Below, one piece after another: positions 1-8,507 of a DNA stretch of 64,000 bases; position 1 is the stretch's first letter, and each line of letters begins with the position of its first letter. The stretch is from Paracoccus luteus (GTDB lineage Bacteria > Pseudomonadota > Alphaproteobacteria > Rhodobacterales > Rhodobacteraceae): the NCBI RefSeq assembly GCF_004522155.1, contig NZ_SDEA01000012.1:21367-85366 (forward strand), read 5' to 3'. The translations under genes were made by a program, and so were the position numbers. The notes beneath the pieces are model-generated. The model saw only the letters and a list, made by a program, of their open reading frames with translations. It was not told where the DNA came from and made no database searches.

Positions 1-151
1 GCCATTCGCCGTCGCGCCCGTTGAAGACCGCAAGTTCGTCCCCGGCGGCCAGCCGCATCACGCCGGACAGGTAATGCGCCTGCGCGCCGTCCAGCGGCAC
101 GGGTTGTCCGGCGGCAAGCGGGTGGTCTATGAACAGCCTGATTTTTCCCAT
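1..151 (-). CDS. rsmE: 16S rRNA (uracil-1498-N3)-methyltransferase RsmE, N-terminal part
   Basis: The reverse complement from an ATG at 151 reads about 50 codons to the window edge. It begins MGKIRLFIDHPL and continues with the segments AHYLSGVMRL and DELAVFNGRDGEW. This is the usual start of RsmE: a PUA-like RNA-binding barrel with the HYL..VLR motif and the F(N/D)G..GEW strand. The family methylates U1498 of 16S rRNA in the assembled small subunit. Only the N-terminal domain is present; the SPOUT catalytic domain lies outside the window. It is divergent from ubiA, with 12 bases between the two start codons, so the promoters must overlap or lie inside the opposite gene. Confidence 0.85.
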   Translation of the reverse strand, partial: MGKIRLFIDHPLAAGQPVPLDGAQAHYLSGVMRLAAGDELAVFNGRDGEW

Positions 152-163
152 CAGGCCGACCCT

Positions 164-1108
164 ATGCAACGCCCCGCCCCGACGCAAACGGTGTCAGACG
201 CGCCCAAGGGCAACTGGGTCGACCGGCTGGCGCCCGCGCCCTGGCGGCCGTGGCTGCGTCTGTCGCGCGCCGACCGCCCCATCGGAACGTGGCTGCTGCT
301 GCTGCCCTGCTGGTGGGGGGTGGGGCTGGCGATGATCGTGGACCGCCCGGCGTGGGTCGATCTGTGGATCGTCGCCGTCTGCGCGCTGGGGGCCGTCGTG
401 ATGCGCGGCGCGGGCTGCACCTGGAACGACATCACCGACCGCGATTTCGACGCGCAGGTCGCGCGCACCCGGTCGCGGCCGCTGCCGTCGGGCCAGGTCA
501 CGCTGCGCGGGGCCTTTGCCTGGCTGGGCGCGCAGCTGGCCGTGGGGGCGCTGGCGCTGTTCACGCTGAACGTGGCGGCGGTCGTGCTGGGCGTGGCCTC
601 GCTGGCGCTGGTCGCGGTCTATCCCTTTGCCAAGCGGTTCACCTGGTGGCCGCAGGTGTTCCTGGGGCTGGCGTTCAACTGGGGCGCGCTGCTGGCGTTC
701 GCGGCGCATGGCGGCACGCTGCATCCTGCCGCGGCTCTCGCCTATGCAGCGGGGATCGCGTGGACGCTGTTCTATGACACCATCTATGCGCATCAGGACA
801 CCGAGGATGACGCCCTGATCGGCGTGAAATCCACCGCGCGGCTGTTCGGGGCCGACACGCCGCGCTGGTTGCTGACATTCGCCGCGGTCGCGGTGCTGTT
901 TCTGGCACTGGCCGCGGCCGCGGCGCGCCCGACGCCAGTGCAGGCGGCGCTGGTCACGGTCGGCATCGCCGGTTTCGCCGCGCATCTGTGGTGGCAGATG
1001 CGCCGCTTTGACCCGGACGACAACGGCCGCCTGCTGGCGCTGTTCAGGTCCAACCGCGACGCGGGCCTGTGGGTTGCGCTGTTTCTTGCCGCGGCGGGGC
1101 TGGCCTGA
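164..1108 (+). CDS. ubiA: 4-hydroxybenzoate polyprenyltransferase UbiA
   Basis: Predicted 314-residue polytopic membrane prenyltransferase that attaches the polyprenyl tail to 4-hydroxybenzoate in ubiquinone synthesis. The first aspartate-rich motif NDITDRDFD lies at residues 88-96, followed by the conserved basic stretch RTRSRPLPSG. The second Asp-rich loop is YAHQDTEDD. Several hydrophobic segments span the rest. The start at 164 (MQRPAPTQ) was preferred over an in-frame ATG at 74, because the upstream codons would overlap rsmE and family members start shortly before the WRPWLRLSRADRPIG region. The length is normal for the family. It supplies quinone used by the bc1 complex encoded later in the window. 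Confidence 0.93.
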   Translation: MQRPAPTQTVSDAPKGNWVDRLAPAPWRPWLRLSRADRPIGTWLLLLPCWWGVGLAMIVDRPAWVDLWIVAVCALGAVVMRGAGCTWNDITDRDFDAQVARTRSRPLPSGQVTLRGAFAWLGAQLAVGALALFTLNVAAVVLGVASLALVAVYPFAKRFTWWPQVFLGLAFNWGALLAFAAHGGTLHPAAALAYAAGIAWTLFYDTIYAHQDTEDDALIGVKSTARLFGADTPRWLLTFAAVAVLFLALAAAAARPTPVQAALVTVGIAGFAAHLWWQMRRFDPDDNGRLLALFRSNRDAGLWVALFLAAAGLA

Positions 1109-1171
1109 TTGCGCGCACGGGGTCGAGCGCCTAAGTCCCGTTGATCCGCCAACAGCGACAAGGCAGGCCTG

Positions 1172-3667
1172 ATGGCCCGACCCACCCACGAACCTGACGC
1201 GCCCCAGCCTGCCCTGCAACGCCGCCGCGCCCGCCGCCGGTCGGCGGGTGGCGCGGTGGCGGCCGTCGTGGTGCTGGGGCTTGCGGGCGCGGGCGCGTGG
1301 GGCGCGGGCCAGCTGGCCGCCGACCTGATCGAACAGCGGTCCGCCCGCGATGTGCGCGCGGCGCTGGACGCGGCGGGCCTTGACTGGGCACACGTCGCCA
1401 CCGACGGGCTGCAGGTGCGGCTGACCGGCACCGCCCCGGACGAGATCGCCCGTTTTCGCGCCGCCACCGCCGCCGGAACCGCCGTCGATGCCGCGCGCGT
1501 GCGCGACGCCATGACCGTGACCCCGCCCAAGGCGGTGCAGCCCCCCGCCTTTCGGGTCGAGCTGCTGAGCAACGATCAGGGCATCTCGGTCATCGGACTG
1601 GCGCCCGCGGGGCTGGATCAGGCGGCGCTTATTGCGCGGCTGGAACGCAGCGCAGGCGCGGGCCGGGTGACCGACCTGCTGGATTTGGCCGATTACCCCG
1701 CGCCGCCGGCGTGGGACGCGGCGCTGGACCTTGGGGTGCAGGCGGCCGGACAGGCGCGTCGCGGCAAGGTGTCGGTCACCGCCGGCGCGGTCGTCGTCAC
1801 CGCCATCACCGACGGCGCGGCGGAACAGGCAAGGCTGACCGAGGCGCTGACCCGCGCGACGCCCCCGGGCGTCACCCTGACCACCGACATCAGCGCGCCG
1901 CGCCCGGTCATCACGCCGTTCACCCTGCGGCTGGTCCACACCGGCGCGGGGCTGCGCATCGACGCCTGTTCCGCCGACACGGACGCGGCGCGCAACAGCA
2001 TCCTGTCGGCCGCTGCGGCCGCGGGGGTGGACGCGCAGCCCGACTGCGCGCTGGGGCTGGGTGCGCCCTCGCCGCAATGGGGCGCGGCCGCTGTCGCCGT
2101 CATCGACGCGCTGGCGGGGCTGCCCGCCGGATCGGTCACGCTGACCGACGCGGCGGTGGCGCTGGACGCCCCCGCGACCGTTCCGCAGGCGCTGTTCGAC
2201 GAACAGGCCGCGCGGCTGGAACAGGCCCTGCCGGACGTGTTCTCGCTGACCGCGACCCGCGAACAGCCGCCCGCGGCCGACGACGCGACCCCCGCCGTCT
2301 TTACCGCCGAGGTCACGCCGGACGGTATCCGCATGCGCGGGCGGATCACCGACGAACGCATGCGCGCGGCGGTCGAAAGCCTTGCGCAGGCCCGGTTCGG
2401 CACGGCCGACAGCGCCCTGCGCGCGGATGGCACCGTGCCGTCCGGCTGGACCGTGCGCGTGATCGGCGCGCTTGAGGCGATGGCGCAGCTGCGCCGGGGC
2501 ACCGTCACGGTCACGCCCGACCTGATCCGGCTGACCGGCGTGTCGGGCAGCCGCAACGCCTCGGCCGAGGCGGCGCAGCGGCTGGGCGCGCGGCTTGGTC
2601 CGGGCGCGCGGTATGAACTGGCGATCGCCTATGACGAACGGCTGGACCCGTCGCTGGGCCTGCCGACCGGCGCTGACTGCGTGGCCCGCCTGAACGCGGC
2701 GCAGGCCGCGACGCCGGTGGCGTTCGAACTGAACCGCGCGGTCTTTGACGGCGACCCCGCGCCGGCGCTGGCGGGGCTGGCCGGGGCGCTGGCCGACTGC
2801 GGCGATTTCCGCATCGAGATTGGCGCCCATACCGACGCGCAGGGGTCCGACAGCTTCAACGCGGAACTGTCGTCCGACCGGGCGCAGGCGGTGCTGGCCG
2901 CGCTGGGTCAGGCGGGCGCGCCGACGCGGAACCTGACCGCGCACGGATACGGCGAAAGCGATCCGGTGGCCGCCAACGACACCGACGCGGGGCGCGCCGC
3001 GAACCGCCGCATCGCGTTCCGGCTGCTGGCGGAAACGCCGGTCAACCCTGTTCCCGCGCCCGCCGCCGCTGTCACCGGCGTCACGGCCGAGGGTGCGACC
3101 CTGCCGCCCGCGCCCGCCCCCGCCCCCGCCGCCGAGGGTGTGGCGGACGCTGGTCTGCCCGCCCTGCCGCCTGCGCTTGCGGGCGCGGCCCCGCCGGGCG
3201 GCGCGCGCCCCGGCGCGGCGGCGACGATCATGACCGACCTTCGCCCCGCAACCGGACCCGCGGCGGACAGCCCGGCCGCGCCGGATCACGAGGCGATGGC
3301 GCAAAGCGAAGTCGGCGCCGAAAGCGACGACGGGGCCGAGGCGGTCGGCGGCCCCGAACCCGGCGACATCGAGGCCGAACCCGCCCCGGAGCCGAGCGCC
3401 GACGAAATGGCTGCGGACGAGACGACCGCGGGCGACGATGCCGCGGACACAGCCCCGCAGCCCCCCCTGCCGCCGACCCCCGACGAGATTGCCGCCCGCG
3501 AGGGCATCGCCCTGCGCCCCGCCGAGATCACCGTTGACGGCGACCGCATCACAACCCCCGTGCCGCCCGTTCTGCCGGGGGGTGCGGCCTCGACCGCCGG
3601 CCTTGGGGGCGCGCCCGGCGGCGGTGCGGCCGACCGCCCCCCGCCGCGCCCCGACGACCTGCCCTGA
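1172..3667 (+). CDS. OmpA-domain envelope protein
   Basis: 831 residues. A basic start is followed by one membrane anchor or uncleaved signal (about residues 25-47, rich in Ala, Gly and Val). A long Ala/Asp/Thr-rich region with repeated small alpha/beta-like units follows. A peptidoglycan-binding OmpA-like domain lies at about residues 513-620, with motifs FELNRAVFDGD, EIGAHTDAQGSDSFN, LSSDRAQAV and AANRRIAFRL. The last 200 residues are Pro/Ala/Glu-rich and probably disordered. Proteins of this build in Rhodobacterales are annotated only as OmpA family. A role tethering envelope to peptidoglycan is inferred from the domain. The gene stands alone, 63 bases after ubiA and 64 before the next gene. 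Confidence 0.8.
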   Translation: MARPTHEPDAPQPALQRRRARRRSAGGAVAAVVVLGLAGAGAWGAGQLAADLIEQRSARDVRAALDAAGLDWAHVATDGLQVRLTGTAPDEIARFRAATAAGTAVDAARVRDAMTVTPPKAVQPPAFRVELLSNDQGISVIGLAPAGLDQAALIARLERSAGAGRVTDLLDLADYPAPPAWDAALDLGVQAAGQARRGKVSVTAGAVVVTAITDGAAEQARLTEALTRATPPGVTLTTDISAPRPVITPFTLRLVHTGAGLRIDACSADTDAARNSILSAAAAAGVDAQPDCALGLGAPSPQWGAAAVAVIDALAGLPAGSVTLTDAAVALDAPATVPQALFDEQAARLEQALPDVFSLTATREQPPAADDATPAVFTAEVTPDGIRMRGRITDERMRAAVESLAQARFGTADSALRADGTVPSGWTVRVIGALEAMAQLRRGTVTVTPDLIRLTGVSGSRNASAEAAQRLGARLGPGARYELAIAYDERLDPSLGLPTGADCVARLNAAQAATPVAFELNRAVFDGDPAPALAGLAGALADCGDFRIEIGAHTDAQGSDSFNAELSSDRAQAVLAALGQAGAPTRNLTAHGYGESDPVAANDTDAGRAANRRIAFRLLAETPVNPVPAPAAAVTGVTAEGATLPPAPAPAPAAEGVADAGLPALPPALAGAAPPGGARPGAAATIMTDLRPATGPAADSPAAPDHEAMAQSEVGAESDDGAEAVGGPEPGDIEAEPAPEPSADEMAADETTAGDDAADTAPQPPLPPTPDEIAAREGIALRPAEITVDGDRITTPVPPVLPGGAASTAGLGGAPGGGAADRPPPRPDDLP

Positions 3668-3731
3668 CCGGCCGTCGCGGGCGGCGCAACGGGCCTTTCA
3701 CAATGCCTGTCCGCGGGCATAGACTGGGCGC

Positions 3732-4070
3732 ATGAACCGGTCGGACTTCATCATCGTCACCGCCGCCTCGCTGTTCGCGGCGTTCCTGCTGGGCTGGTTC
3801 GCCAGCTGGCTGATCCACCGCCTGTCCCGGCCCGCGCGCCCCGCGCCGGGCGAACTGGACCGCCTTGCCCGACAACTGCGCGACGCCGAAACGGCACGCG
3901 ACCGGGCCGTGGCGGATCTGAAAACCCGCGAGGCCGAGCTGGCCGACCGCCTGACGACGGCCGAGGCCGAGGCAGCGGCCGCCGCGGACAGCCTGCGCGA
4001 AAGCCGGATCGAGATCGAGGAGCTGCGCGACTATATCGAAAAGCGCTTCTCGCGCAATCGCCCGGCGTAA
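3732..4070 (+). CDS. small single-span membrane protein with coiled coil
   Basis: 112 residues. One N-terminal transmembrane helix (about residues 8-30, IIVTAASLFAAFLLGWFAS) is followed by a charged helix, about residues 45-105. That helix is rich in Glu, Arg, Ala and Leu with heptad-like spacing, so a coiled coil is likely. I do not recognise a named family; similar short proteins occur in Rhodobacterales beside OmpA-type genes. The layout resembles cell-division or envelope scaffold proteins, but no function can be assigned. Its 3' end is part of a 122-bp tandem duplication shared with the 3' end of prmA. Confidence 0.7.
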   Translation: MNRSDFIIVTAASLFAAFLLGWFASWLIHRLSRPARPAPGELDRLARQLRDAETARDRAVADLKTREAELADRLTTAEAEAAAAADSLRESRIEIEELRDYIEKRFSRNRPA

Positions 4071-4282
4071 GCCGCCGCCCTAGCCCTTGCGCGCGACCAG
4101 CGTCGCCCGGTCCCCCGGATCGTGGCGCGCGGCGACCGGGGCACTGGCCGCCATACCGACACAAGCGGTTCTCGCGCAATCGCCCGGCGTAGGCCGCCGC
4201 CCTAGCCCTTGCGCACGACCAGCGTCGTCCAGTCTCCCAGATCCTCGCGCGCGGCGACCGGGGCACCGGCCGCGGCATAGGC
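4041..4282. repeat. 122-bp imperfect tandem duplication across a convergent gene junction
   Basis: Copy 1 starts at 4041 (AAGCGCTTCTCGCGCAATCG) and copy 2 at 4163 (AAGCGGTTCTCGCGCAATCG), an offset of 122 bases. Each copy holds the 3' end of the small membrane gene, its stop codon (TAA in copy 1, TAG in copy 2), the spacer GCCGCCGCCC and the 3' end of prmA read on the minus strand (TAGCCCTTGCGC). The working end of the small gene is in copy 1 and the working end of prmA is in copy 2. The other two ends are vestiges. Similarity fades near 4280. Confidence 0.9.
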
Positions 4283-5071
4283 GGCGGCGACCTGATCGGC
4301 CTGCGTGGTCAGGATGCCCGACAGGATCGCCCGCCCGCCCGGCTCGAGGTTTTCGGCCATCTGCGGGGCCAGGTCGATCAGCGGCTGCTTGAGGATGTTG
4401 GCGAAGATCAGCCCATAGGGCGCGGCATCGGCCAGCAGCGGATGGGCGAAGCCTTGCGAGACGACGCATTCCACGCGACCCGCCAGCCCGTTGGCGATGA
4501 CGTTGGCGGCGGCGGTTTCCACCGCCTGCGGGTCGATGTCGCCCGCCAGCACCACCCCCGGCAACACCCGGGCCGCGGCCATCGCCAGCACCGCCGTGCC
4601 GCAGCCGATGTCGGCCACGCGGCCCGACAGCGCCCCGGCCGTCGCCAGCCGGTCCAGCGCCAGCAGGCAGCCGCGCGTGGTGTCGTGGTGGCCGGTGCCG
4701 AAGGCCATCGCCGCCTCGATGCACAGGGCCTGCGCGCCGGGCGGCACCTTGTCGGCGTCATGCGCGCCGTGGACGAAGAACCGCCCCGCGACGACGGGCG
4801 TCAGCTCGCGCCGGACATGGGCGACCCAGTCCACCTCGGGCAGTTCGGACACCGCAAAGGGGCGCGCCCCGTGCGCGGCGGCCAGCAGCGACAGCGCGAT
4901 CTGGTCGGGGCTTTCGGTGAAATAGGCGCCGACCTCCCACAGGCCGGAGCCGTCCTCGATCTCGAAGACGCCCGTGCCCGACGGCTCGGGCGCCAGATCC
5001 TCGCAGGCAAGGGCCAGCGCCTCGGCGGCCTCGCGCCCGGCCGCCGTGGTCAGCGCGGTCCAGGTGGGCAT
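4202..5071 (-). CDS. prmA: 50S ribosomal protein L11 methyltransferase PrmA
   Basis: 289 residues from the ATG at 5071. The SAM-binding Rossmann motif VADIGCGTAVLAMAAARVLPG-like segment is followed by the acidic GDIDPQAV strand and the catalytic-type motif FANILKQPL (family: NIL..PL). The preceding AMAFGTGHHDTTRGCL segment is diagnostic of PrmA. The enzyme trimethylates ribosomal protein L11. The start was fixed by the one-base overlap with the stop of msrA (TGATG), implying coupled translation. The 3' end has been duplicated (see the repeat at 4041). Confidence 0.92.
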   Translation of the reverse strand: MPTWTALTTAAGREAAEALALACEDLAPEPSGTGVFEIEDGSGLWEVGAYFTESPDQIALSLLAAAHGARPFAVSELPEVDWVAHVRRELTPVVAGRFFVHGAHDADKVPPGAQALCIEAAMAFGTGHHDTTRGCLLALDRLATAGALSGRVADIGCGTAVLAMAAARVLPGVVLAGDIDPQAVETAAANVIANGLAGRVECVVSQGFAHPLLADAAPYGLIFANILKQPLIDLAPQMAENLEPGGRAILSGILTTQADQVAAAYAAAGAPVAAREDLGDWTTLVVRKG

Positions 5072-5739
5072 CAGGCGGCGCCGCCCGCGACCGCCGACCC
5101 GCCCCCCGACGACGAGGGTGAGGGTTCGGGATTGCCGTCGCCGCCGCCCGCCGCCGCCTCGTGCAGGGCAGCCGCCTGCGACGCCTGCACGCCGGTCCCG
5201 CGCAGCCCGCAATAGCCGTTAGGCACCTTGTGCAGGTATTGCTGGTGATCCTCTTCGCGGGCGCGCCAGAAACGGGTCAGCGGCGCGATCTGGGTGGTGA
5301 TGGCGGGAAAGCCCGCCACGGCCAGCCGGTTGTTGTAATCGACGCGGCTTGCCTCGGCCGCGGTCTGCTGGCTGTCGTGGGTGGTGAAGATGACCGACCG
5401 ATACTGGTCGCCCACGTCGTTGCCCTGGCGGTTGCCCTGGGTCGGGTCGTGGTTTTCCCAGAAAACCTTCAGGATCTGTTCCAGGCTGACGCGGCTGGGG
5501 TCGAAGACGACGCGCACCACCTCGGCGTGGCCGGTCCCGCCGGCGCAAACCTGCCGATAGCTTGGGTCGTCGGCCGTGCCGCCGGCAAAGCCGACCTCGG
5601 TCAGCCAGACGCCGTCCAGCTGCCAGAACAGCCGCTCGACCCCCCAGTAACAGCCCATGCCCAGCACGATTTCCTCGTATCCGTGGGGGGCCGGGGCGCC
5701 CATCGGACGGCCGAATATCGCGTGAATGGGGGCGGTCAT
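5071..5739 (-). CDS. msrA: peptide-methionine (S)-S-oxide reductase MsrA
   Basis: 222 residues. The catalytic motif GCYWGVERLFW carries the nucleophilic cysteine (most relatives have GCFWG). Further family signatures are GGTGHAEVVRVVFDP, FWENHDPTQGNRQGNDVGDQYRS and the C-terminal YCGLRGTG. The enzyme reduces the S epimer of methionine sulfoxide in oxidised proteins with thioredoxin. It carries an extra low-complexity tail of about 25 Gly/Ser/Pro/Ala residues, not needed for the fold. It is the first gene of a coupled pair with prmA and diverges from the SDR gene at 5867. Confidence 0.92.
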   Translation of the reverse strand: MTAPIHAIFGRPMGAPAPHGYEEIVLGMGCYWGVERLFWQLDGVWLTEVGFAGGTADDPSYRQVCAGGTGHAEVVRVVFDPSRVSLEQILKVFWENHDPTQGNRQGNDVGDQYRSVIFTTHDSQQTAAEASRVDYNNRLAVAGFPAITTQIAPLTRFWRAREEDHQQYLHKVPNGYCGLRGTGVQASQAAALHEAAAGGGDGNPEPSPSSSGGGSAVAGGAA

Positions 5740-5866
5740 GGCAGGCTCCTGTTCATGTTGCGCCACAGTTAGGGGCGGCAGGGCGATTGCACAACGTCTT
5801 GCGCTGCCACAAGGTTCTGCCAAGCTGCGTCGCGCGCGGAAAATGGGTGCGGAGGAGTAAACGATC

Positions 5867-6607
5867 ATGCGGCTGACCGGCAGGACGGCAATCGTCACGG
5901 GGGGCGGGTCCGGGTTCGGCGCGGGGATCGCCCGCAAGCTCGCAGCCGAAGGGGCCGAGATCATGGTCGCCGACATCAACCCCGAGGCGGCCGGCGCCCT
6001 GGTGTCCGAGGTGGGGGGCCTCGCCCATACGGTGGACGTGTCGAACGCCGACAGCGTGGCCGAAATGGCCGCCGCGGCGCTGGCGGCCTGGGGGCGCGTG
6101 GACATCCTGGTCAACAACGCCGGCATCACCCATCTGCCGACCCCCATGCAGGACGTGGACGAGGCCGAGTTCGACCGCGTGTTCGCCGTCAACTGCAAGT
6201 CGGTCTATCTGACCGCGCGGGCGCTGGTCCCCGCGATGACCGACATGGGCCGCGGGTCGATCGTCAACATCGCGTCCACCGCCGGGCTGTCGCCGCGCCC
6301 GCGGCTCAGCTGGTACAACGCATCCAAGGGCTGGATGATCACCGCGACCAAATCGATGGCGATCGAGCTTGCGCCCGGCGGCGTCCGTGTCAACGCGCTG
6401 TGCCCGGTGGCGGGCGAGACGCCGCTGCTGGCCTCATTCCTGGGCGAGGACACGCCCCAGATGCGCGCCAAGTTCCTGGCGACGATCCCGCTGGGCCGCT
6501 TTTCCACGCCCGAGGATCTGGGCAACGCCGCCTGCTTTCTCGCCTCGGACGAGGCGGCGATGATCACCGGCGCGGTGCTGACCGTGGACGGCGGGCGCTG
6601 CATCTAG
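5867..6607 (+). CDS. SDR-family oxidoreductase (FabG-like)
   Basis: 246 residues with the classical short-chain dehydrogenase pattern. TGGGSGFGAGIA (TGxxxGxG nucleotide loop) lies near residues 12-23, followed by DINPEAA, VNNAG, a catalytic Ser in NIASTAG, YNASK (Tyr/Lys pair) and the C-terminal LTVDGGRCI. The Asp after the second strand suggests NAD preference. A strong ribosome site GGAGGAG sits nine bases before the ATG. It lies three bases before the P1 peptidase gene and is probably cotranscribed with it. The substrate cannot be read from sequence; annotations such as 3-oxoacyl-ACP reductase would be generic. Confidence 0.85.
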   Translation: MRLTGRTAIVTGGGSGFGAGIARKLAAEGAEIMVADINPEAAGALVSEVGGLAHTVDVSNADSVAEMAAAALAAWGRVDILVNNAGITHLPTPMQDVDEAEFDRVFAVNCKSVYLTARALVPAMTDMGRGSIVNIASTAGLSPRPRLSWYNASKGWMITATKSMAIELAPGGVRVNALCPVAGETPLLASFLGEDTPQMRAKFLATIPLGRFSTPEDLGNAACFLASDEAAMITGAVLTVDGGRCI

Positions 6608-6610
6608 GCC

Positions 6611-7675
6611 ATGCGACCGGGGCGGCTGAACCTGATCACCGACGTCGCCGGCCTGCGCGTCGGCCATGCCGATGACGCGGCGCTGAAATCCGGGGTGACG
6701 GTGCTGACGGCGGATGCGCCCTTTGCCGCCGGGGTGCATGTGATGGGCGGCGCGCCCGGCACGCGGGAAACCGACCTGCTGGCGCCCGACAAGCTGGTGC
6801 AGGCGGTGGACGCGCTGGTGCTGGCGGGCGGGTCGGCGTTCGGCCTTGGCGCCTGCGACGGGGTGATGGCGGGGCTGCGCGCGGCCGGGCGCGGCTTTGC
6901 CGTGGGTCCGGCGCTGGTCCCCATCGTGCCCGGCGCGATCCTGTTCGACCTGCTGAACGGCGGCGACAAGGGCTGGACCGACAACCCCTATCCGGCGCTG
7001 GGGCGGCGGGCGCTGGACGCGGCAGCAGCCCGCTTTGCCCTGGGCAGTGTGGGCGCAGGGACGGGCGCGATGACCGCGCAGTGGAAAGGCGGGCTGGGTT
7101 CCGCCTCGGCGGTGCTGGCGGATGGAACGACGGTCGGCGCGCTGGTCGCGGTGAACGCGCTGGGGTCGGTGACGGCGCCGTCTGGTCAGTTCTGGGCCGC
7201 GCCCTGGGAACTGGACGCCGAGTTCGGCGGCCTGGGCCTTGGCGGACCCTGGCGGCCCGCCGACGAGCCCGTGGCGCAAAAGCGGCTGGGCGAGGCCACG
7301 ACCATCGCCGTCGTCGCGACCGACGCCGCGCTGGACAAGGCGGGGCTGACGCGGCTGGCGACGGCCGCGCACGACGGGCTGGCGCGCGCCATCGTGCCGT
7401 CGCACAGCCCGTTCGACGGCGACCTGGTGTTCGCCCTGTCCACCGCCGCGCGCCCCGCCGCCGACGCCTTCGCGCTGTCGCACGCCGACGCATTCATGCT
7501 GTCGCATGCGGCCGCCTGCGTGCTGGCGCGGGCCGTGGCGCGGGCGGTGTTCAGCGCCACGGCCGCCGCGGGCGACCTGCAACCCGCCTGGGCGCATGGC
7601 AAAGGGCGGGACCGTGCGGTCCCGCCCCATCGCCATGCCTTGGGTGAGGGATTACCCGGCGACGATCAGCGATAA
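6611..7675 (+). CDS. P1 family (S58, DmpA-like) peptidase
   Basis: 354 residues. It starts with NLITDVAGLRVGHA and continues with GVHVMGGAPGTRETDLL, LVLAGGSAFGLGACDGV and GSVGAGTGAMTAQWKGGLGSASAVL. These are hallmarks of the DmpA/BapA family of self-processing N-terminal-nucleophile aminopeptidases and beta-aminopeptidases. The Gly-Ser bond in GGLGSAS is the expected autocleavage site. The last 25 or so residues (rich in Arg, Pro, His and Gly) are atypical: they translate through a hairpin terminator belonging to the facing gene, and the stop codon overlaps that gene's end by 10 bases. It probably forms an operon with the SDR gene three bases upstream. Confidence 0.88.
   Translation: MRPGRLNLITDVAGLRVGHADDAALKSGVTVLTADAPFAAGVHVMGGAPGTRETDLLAPDKLVQAVDALVLAGGSAFGLGACDGVMAGLRAAGRGFAVGPALVPIVPGAILFDLLNGGDKGWTDNPYPALGRRALDAAAARFALGSVGAGTGAMTAQWKGGLGSASAVLADGTTVGALVAVNALGSVTAPSGQFWAAPWELDAEFGGLGLGGPWRPADEPVAQKRLGEATTIAVVATDAALDKAGLTRLATAAHDGLARAIVPSHSPFDGDLVFALSTAARPAADAFALSHADAFMLSHAAACVLARAVARAVFSATAAAGDLQPAWAHGKGRDRAVPPHRHALGEGLPGDDQR
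7604..7627 (-). terminator. hairpin terminator of the DUF1236 gene
   Basis: GGGCGGGACC (7604-7613), loop GTGC, GGTCCCGCCC (7618-7627) form a perfect 10-bp stem. Read on the minus strand it is followed by TTTG and lies about 40 bases after the stop of the gene at 7666, so it fits that gene. It sits inside the coding 3' end of the facing P1 peptidase gene. Confidence 0.65.
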
Positions 7676-8337
7676 ATATAGACGATCCGGCGGTCCGTCG
7701 GGTTCACCAGCACCGGCTGGCCGTTGACCACGACATAGCGGTAATCGGGCTGCTCGGGGATCTCGTAAAGCGTCACCGAGTCGGGGATGCCGGCGCCCAC
7801 CACGACCTCTCCGTCAAGGACGACGGGGGTCTGGGGATTGGCGGTGATATAGGTCTGGACCTCGGGGGCGGGCTGCATGTCGGCCGCGGCCCCGGCGGAA
7901 CCGCCGATCGCGCCGCCCACGACCGCGCCCACCGGACCGGCGATCAGCGCGCCCATCGCGGCCCCGGTCGCGCCGCCCACGGCGGCGTCGGCGGCCTGGT
8001 TGGCCGGATCGGGGGCGGGCGCCTCGACCACGGTCACGCCGACGGCTTGGCGGTTGGGATAAAGCGGCTGGATCGCGTCACCGACCTTGGCAGTCAGATA
8101 GTCGCCATAGGCCCAGCCCTGCTGGTCCTTGTAGGTGACCTGGCACCAGTTGGCGGACTCAATGCAGCCGGTCACGGAAACCTCGTCGCCGTTGGCGATG
8201 ACGCCGACCACCGGCGCGGTCGAATCCGGCCCGGACCGCAGGTTCAGGTCGGTCCCGGCGGTGGCCATCGTCTGGGCGGACGCCGCCCCGGCAAGGACGG
8301 TCACGGCGGCGGCGGTGGTCAGGAAAAGGTTGCGCAT
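7666..8337 (-). CDS. secreted SH3-domain and DUF1236 protein
   Basis: 223 residues. A signal peptide is evident (MRNLFLTTAAAVTVLAGAASA, cleavage after ASA). A bacterial SH3 domain follows at about residues 25-85 (LNLRSGPDSTAPVVGVI, CQVTYKDQQGWAYGDYL). Next is an Ala/Gly-rich glycine-zipper-like stretch (GGATGAAMGALIAGPVGAVVGG). The C-terminal DUF1236 segment runs from VTLYEIPEQPDYRYVVVNG to RRIVYIYR. Such proteins are periplasmic or surface proteins of unknown role in alphaproteobacteria. It has its own terminator and converges on the P1 peptidase gene with a 10-base overlap. Confidence 0.85.
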   Translation of the reverse strand: MRNLFLTTAAAVTVLAGAASAQTMATAGTDLNLRSGPDSTAPVVGVIANGDEVSVTGCIESANWCQVTYKDQQGWAYGDYLTAKVGDAIQPLYPNRQAVGVTVVEAPAPDPANQAADAAVGGATGAAMGALIAGPVGAVVGGAIGGSAGAAADMQPAPEVQTYITANPQTPVVLDGEVVVGAGIPDSVTLYEIPEQPDYRYVVVNGQPVLVNPTDRRIVYIYR

Positions 8338-8507
8338 CGGTTCATTCCTTGTGTTCGGCCGCCTTTCAGCGGCTGGCGGGGTGACAACAGGCGGCGTGCC
8401 GGACCGGTTCGTTCACAAGATCGTTGCGTCGGGTGGCGGCTGGACAGGACGGTCCGGCGGGGTCAGGATGCGCGCAACCGTCCGCCGCCAATTTCCCCGA
8501 GGATCCG

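Noticed and set aside
194..3304. A 1036-codon open frame on the minus strand across ubiA and the OmpA-domain gene
   Set aside because: Arg/Gly-rich antisense shadow of real coding frames in very G+C-rich DNA; no domain or motif, and both plus-strand genes are recognisable.
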